Shown: piece by piece, positions 14,408-17,710 of the stretch | How the letters are laid out: every line of letters begins with the position of its first letter | Numbering within the stretch: the first letter of the stretch is position 1 | Assembly: GCA_002689905.1 (NCBI GenBank) | Contig: NZIN01000023.1 | Coordinates: 1-17,710, forward strand | Source: Rickettsiales bacterium | GTDB taxonomy: Bacteria; Pseudomonadota; Alphaproteobacteria; TMED109 | Length of the DNA: 17,710 bases | Reading direction: 5' to 3' | Notes under the pieces: generated by a model | Database searches by the model: none | Told to the model about the DNA's origin: nothing | Seen by the model: only the letters and a program-made list of their open reading frames with translations | Translations under genes and position numbers: made by a program

Positions 14408-15184
14408 TTGAAAAAAGAAGAATTTTTTATATATGGTAAACATGCAGTTTTTTCTGCATTAAAAAATGAAGATAGAAAAATTGATGAAGTAATATGTGTA
14501 GAGGATAATTCAGAACTTATAAAATCTATTCAAATAATCATAAATAATAAAAATAAAAAAACTAAATTAAAACATGTAAACATTAAAACACTTGAAAATA
14601 AAATCAAAAGAGATGTTAAGCATCAGGGGGTTATAGCAAAGGCTCATAGACTTGATATTAAAAACTATGCACATATTTTTGATATAAAAAAAAGCATAAA
14701 AAAGAATGTAACTTATGGTGTTATATTAGATAGATTAACCGACCCTAACAATATAGGAGCTATTTATAGGTCAGCTAAAGCTTTTGGAGTAAATTTTATA
14801 GTAAATACTAGCAGACATTCTATTATAGAAAATGGTACGATTTTAAATTCAGCTTGTGGAGCGTTTGAAACTATTCAGACTTTCGTTGCAAATAATATAT
14901 CATCAGCAATAAAAAATTTTATATCTGAAGGTTGGTGGGTAATAGGCTTAGATCATGAAGCTACTTCAAATATACATACTATAATAAAAAAAATGGAACC
15001 CAAGGATAAGATTGTTTTTGTATTTGGATCAGAAGGAAAAGGAATTAGAAGATTAATTAAAAAAAATTGTAATTTTATAGCTGGAATACCTAATGTTCCT
15101 AACACACATAGTATTAATGTTTCTAATGCGGCGGCTATAGTATTTTATGAGATTTTTAAAATGAGTAACACTAGTCTTAATTAA
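14408..15184 (+). CDS. rlmB: TrmH/RlmB-family 23S rRNA (guanosine-2'-O-)-methyltransferase
   Basis: A 258-residue SPOUT methyltransferase. The N-terminal substrate-binding domain (FIYGKHAVFSAL, 7-18) is followed by the knotted SAM-binding domain: motif 1 DRLTDPNNIGAIYRSA (108-123) with N115 and R121, motif 2 VFGSEGKGIRR (205-215) with E209, and motif 3 SINVSNAAAI (235-244). In E. coli RlmB methylates G2251 of 23S rRNA in the peptidyl-transferase centre; other TrmH-family targets are possible, but domain layout and length favour RlmB. Start is TTG at 14408, chosen because GAGGAAG lies just before it and the upstream ATG at 14398 reaches a stop after four codons. It sits 67 bp after tRNA-Leu, a usual alphaproteobacterial type of neighbour. 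Confidence 0.9.
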   Translation: MKKEEFFIYGKHAVFSALKNEDRKIDEVICVEDNSELIKSIQIIINNKNKKTKLKHVNIKTLENKIKRDVKHQGVIAKAHRLDIKNYAHIFDIKKSIKKNVTYGVILDRLTDPNNIGAIYRSAKAFGVNFIVNTSRHSIIENGTILNSACGAFETIQTFVANNISSAIKNFISEGWWVIGLDHEATSNIHTIIKKMEPKDKIVFVFGSEGKGIRRLIKKNCNFIAGIPNVPNTHSINVSNAAAIVFYEIFKMSNTSLN

Positions 15185-15365
15185 TTAATACTAAAATGCT
15201 AATACAAAAAAAAAATTTATAATATTTTTTTATAATATTAAAAAAATATAAAATATAATGTTATAAGTATAAAAGAGTTTAAACATATTTATATTATTAG
15301 TCACAGTAAGTAAGATTAAATGTAAACAATATTTAGGTAATTAAAATAACAAATACGTACTTATA

Positions 15366-16847
15366 ATGATAATTAATTTAAATAATAAAATATTTGAAAA
15401 AGTTTTACTATTATTAGTTTTATTAGTAATGCCTATCAGTGTAATGGCTCCTTTAGGAACATGGGTACCATTAGTTTTATCATCTACAATTATTTTTTTG
15501 TCAAAACCCCATTTTTTCTATAAAAGAAAAGTGGATAAAATATTTGTAATACTATTGTTATTTTCTTTATGGATTATAGTTAGTATTATATTAATAAATA
15601 ACAATTTTGATAATTTAAGTAAATTTTTACAACTCTTGATAATTTTTTTTTCTGGAATAGCTTTTGTACAATCTCCAGTATATTTTTCTAGATTAAAAAA
15701 AAAAAGTATTTTGTTATTAGCAAGTTCATTCATTTTAAGTACATTAATTATAATCATAGATCATGAATATAAAATGGGTCTAAAATTATGGCTAAGTAGT
15801 AATTTTGACTTTGATAATTTTGAAAAATTTTATTCTTTAAAAAAATGGACTAGCTTAGAATACTTTCTTAATGATAGTGCTATGCTTGTGGAAAATTATT
15901 TAGATAATGCATATGATAGAGGTTTAACTAGTCTATCTATCCTATCATTTCCATTAGCGGCAATTTGTTATTTTTATAAGAATAAAGTATTAGCATATAC
16001 TATAATATTACTTTGCTTGATAGCTTTGCTTTCTTTATATAATTTATCTGCACTGATAGTGTTTTTATTTTCATTTATACTAATGTCTTTCTTTTATCTC
16101 TCAAAAAAGCTTTTTAAAAATACTTTTATTTTATTTATTGGATGTTATGTATTTGCTGCTCCATTTTTACTAGGTAATCTAAATTACAGAAATTTTGCAT
16201 TATATGAAAAAGATATAGTAGAAAAACAGGATATTCTTAGATATAAATATCCTAGTTTTATTATTTCAAAAGCATGTAATAATAACCATATAAGCATAAA
16301 AGAAAAAAATAATAAATATTGTGATATTGAATTATTCCCAGTCACACTTGAGGGGTTTTTAATGTCTGATAAGAAAATACCTATTTTTTTAGACTTTATG
16401 GCTTATCATAAATTATATCTGGATTATAAGTTATTACATAGAAAGATGATTTGGAGTTTCTCTAAAGAAAATATTTTAAATAAACCATTATTTGGAAATG
16501 GTTTCTATTCTTCTAGAAAGTTAGGAGAAAGTAATAAAATAACTAATTATGAAAATAAAAAATTATCAGCTATACCATTACATCCACATAATGCCACTAT
16601 TCAACTGTGGTTAGAATTAGGTTTGGTAGGAGTTACTTTATACTTTATTCTTTTGGTTAGCTTAGTAAATAAGATAAGCACTTATTCTAAATTAAATTTT
16701 AATTACTCAGCTGTGAGCATGGTATCATTATTTCAAGTATTTTCAATTACTCAACTTAGTTATGGACTTTGGCAAATATGGTGGTTAGCTGTGTTATTCT
16801 TTTGTTTGTTTCTTTATAAATTAATATTTACAAGGCTAGACTCTTAA
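15366..16847 (+). CDS. O-antigen ligase / polymerase-like polytopic membrane protein
   Basis: A 493-residue inner-membrane protein with about 10-12 hydrophobic segments and a large polar loop between them (roughly residues 290-400). The Wzy_C/WaaL signature is the loop end HPHNATIQLWLELGLVG, with H406, H408 and N409, followed by a membrane span. Such enzymes ligate undecaprenyl-linked O-antigen to lipid A-core or polymerise glycan repeats on the periplasmic side; which of the two cannot be told. The gene is preceded by 181 bp of low-complexity A/T-rich DNA and converges with the carbamoyltransferase, so this is the left edge of a probable surface-polysaccharide locus. No Shine-Dalgarno is evident. 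Confidence 0.85.
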   Translation: MIINLNNKIFEKVLLLLVLLVMPISVMAPLGTWVPLVLSSTIIFLSKPHFFYKRKVDKIFVILLLFSLWIIVSIILINNNFDNLSKFLQLLIIFFSGIAFVQSPVYFSRLKKKSILLLASSFILSTLIIIIDHEYKMGLKLWLSSNFDFDNFEKFYSLKKWTSLEYFLNDSAMLVENYLDNAYDRGLTSLSILSFPLAAICYFYKNKVLAYTIILLCLIALLSLYNLSALIVFLFSFILMSFFYLSKKLFKNTFILFIGCYVFAAPFLLGNLNYRNFALYEKDIVEKQDILRYKYPSFIISKACNNNHISIKEKNNKYCDIELFPVTLEGFLMSDKKIPIFLDFMAYHKLYLDYKLLHRKMIWSFSKENILNKPLFGNGFYSSRKLGESNKITNYENKKLSAIPLHPHNATIQLWLELGLVGVTLYFILLVSLVNKISTYSKLNFNYSAVSMVSLFQVFSITQLSYGLWQIWWLAVLFFCLFLYKLIFTRLDS

Positions 16848-16858
16848 AAAAACTAATC

Positions 16859-16885
16859 AATATTTAATTATAATGTTTAAATATT
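16859..16885. repeat. A/T-only inverted repeat between convergent genes
   Basis: AATATTTAA (16859-16867) and TTAAATATT (16877-16885) form a perfect 9-bp inverted repeat with a 9-nt loop, just after the ligase stop and overlapping the carbamoyltransferase stop. Position suits a weak bidirectional terminator, but the all-A/T stem makes chance plausible. Confidence 0.25.
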
Positions 16886-17710
16886 TAAAATAAATTCTTT
16901 AAATTCTTTTTTATAAAGAAGAGAATTATTGGGTAAAATAAGAAAATTTAAAGAACTATTCAATAATGTTCTGATTGCATCTTTCATGCTATAGTTCATA
17001 GGTTCTCCATGAAGATTTAGGGATGTATTTAATAAACAGGGTATTTCTGTTAGCTTATAAAATTCATTTATTAAATCCCAATATTCTTGATTAAGTTTTT
17101 GAGAAACAAATTGAGGTCTGGCACTGTTATCACCCATATGTAAACAAGCTTGAATAAAGTGTCTATTTTTTTTAACGGTGTTAAATCCAATTGTCATATA
17201 TGGAGAAAAAATCCTTTTAGGATTCTTTAAAAATAAATCTGAATATTCTTCTAAGATAGAAGGCGTAAAAGGCATCCAAAAATCTCTATTTTTAATACTT
17301 TCATTAATTTTTTTTACATTATTTGCGTCACTAGGGTTAGCAATAATTGATCTATTACCTAACGCTCTAGCTCCATATTCAGCTCTTCCTACACATCTTG
17401 CTATTACATGGTTTTTGGATAGCAACAAGGCTATTTTTTTATTATCAAAGTTTTCGATAATACCTAAGCCATTATTCAATAGGTCTTTTATATACTCTAA
17501 GTTTTTATTCAAAACGGCCTTTTCTCCTAAATGAGGGTTTGTGATAGGTTTTACTTTTTTATAATCTTCTAGGGCTGAAGCAAAACATGCTCCAGCAGAT
17601 AAAGTTTCATCACCACCAGAAGCAGGAACACTTAAATATTTAATATTTTTACTTTTTAGAAGGTCTCCATTAGCTTTAATATTCATTGAAAGTCCCCCTG
17701 AAAAACAAAC
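16877..17710 (-). CDS. NodU/CmcH-type carbamoyltransferase, C-terminal part (runs off the right edge)
   Basis: The frame stays open to the window edge: before the internal ATG at 17686 it continues as VCFSGGLS-MNIKANG, which corresponds to the family's conserved GG-x-ALN-x-x-ANG segment, so the true start lies outside and 277 residues are visible. Numbering from the internal M, hallmarks are PASGGDETLSAG (21-32), EYGARALGNRSI (102-113) and LNTSLNLHGEP (residues about 218-228). These enzymes transfer carbamoyl from carbamoyl phosphate to sugar hydroxyls of nodulation factors, antibiotics or surface glycans. Next to an O-antigen ligase, glycan decoration is the likely role. Seen part appears intact. 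Confidence 0.9.
   Translation of the reverse strand, partial: VCFSGGLSMNIKANGDLLKSKNIKYLSVPASGGDETLSAGACFASALEDYKKVKPITNPHLGEKAVLNKNLEYIKDLLNNGLGIIENFDNKKIALLLSKNHVIARCVGRAEYGARALGNRSIIANPSDANNVKKINESIKNRDFWMPFTPSILEEYSDLFLKNPKRIFSPYMTIGFNTVKKNRHFIQACLHMGDNSARPQFVSQKLNQEYWDLINEFYKLTEIPCLLNTSLNLHGEPMNYSMKDAIRTLLNSSLNFLILPNNSLLYKKEFKEFILNI

Noticed and set aside
17178..17534. Plus-strand 118-codon hydrophobic frame.
   Set aside because: Antisense to the carbamoyltransferase; hydrophobicity is an artefact of reading the complement.

Overview
The window is strongly A+T-rich (about three quarters A/T by eye) and densely packed. It reads like a streamlined, probably marine, alphaproteobacterium of the SAR11/HIMB59 type. 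Pointers are the low GC, tight gene spacing, a GTTC-N7-GTTC LexA-type box (the alphaproteobacterial SOS motif), and a compact NrdA without an ATP-cone that ends in ECLSCQ. The lineage is inference; no rRNA gene is present.

Left part (1-4133), accessory and mostly secreted or small proteins. The 5' end of an exported protein gene (minus strand, runs off the window) is divergent from a TetR-family regulator. Two near-identical palindromes between them look like the regulator's operators. Next come two overlapping minus-strand genes for secreted paralogues, and a third, frameshifted paralogue lies at 3634-4133 on the plus strand. Between them are a 31-residue lysine-rich mini-protein gene, two unrecognised exported or anchored small proteins, and a gap with a GC-richer block that may be a decayed gene or an unrecognised RNA.

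Middle part (4169-11309), metabolism. A minus-strand pair encodes a PduO-type cobalamin adenosyltransferase and an M20D amidohydrolase. Divergent from it is nrdAB, class Ia ribonucleotide reductase. The 234-bp nrd upstream region holds a LexA-type box exactly within a promoter spacer, a second promoter overlapped by an NrdR-like box, and an inverted pair of DnaA-type boxes just before the nrdA start. Convergent with nrdB is a lone molybdopterin-binding large subunit of the xanthine dehydrogenase/CoxL superfamily, with no partner subunits in the window.

Right part (11390-17710), housekeeping then surface polysaccharide. hspQ abuts, stop to stop, a convergent minus-strand run of methionine aminopeptidase, a 62-residue membrane protein and a cytochrome c'-type protein. 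Divergent from map are a stand-alone CinA-N/MoaB-like domain protein, tRNA-Leu(UAA) and an RlmB-type rRNA methyltransferase. The window ends with an O-antigen ligase/polymerase-like membrane protein and the C-terminal part of a NodU-type carbamoyltransferase, pointing to a surface-glycan locus that continues to the right.

No CRISPR array, insertion sequence, integrase, toxin-antitoxin pair or convincing rho-independent terminator was seen. No clearly novel multi-gene system is proven. The best leads are the stacked nrdAB control region, the TetR operator pair with its exported target, the secreted paralogue family with a homopolymer frameshift, and the orphan CoxL-like subunit.
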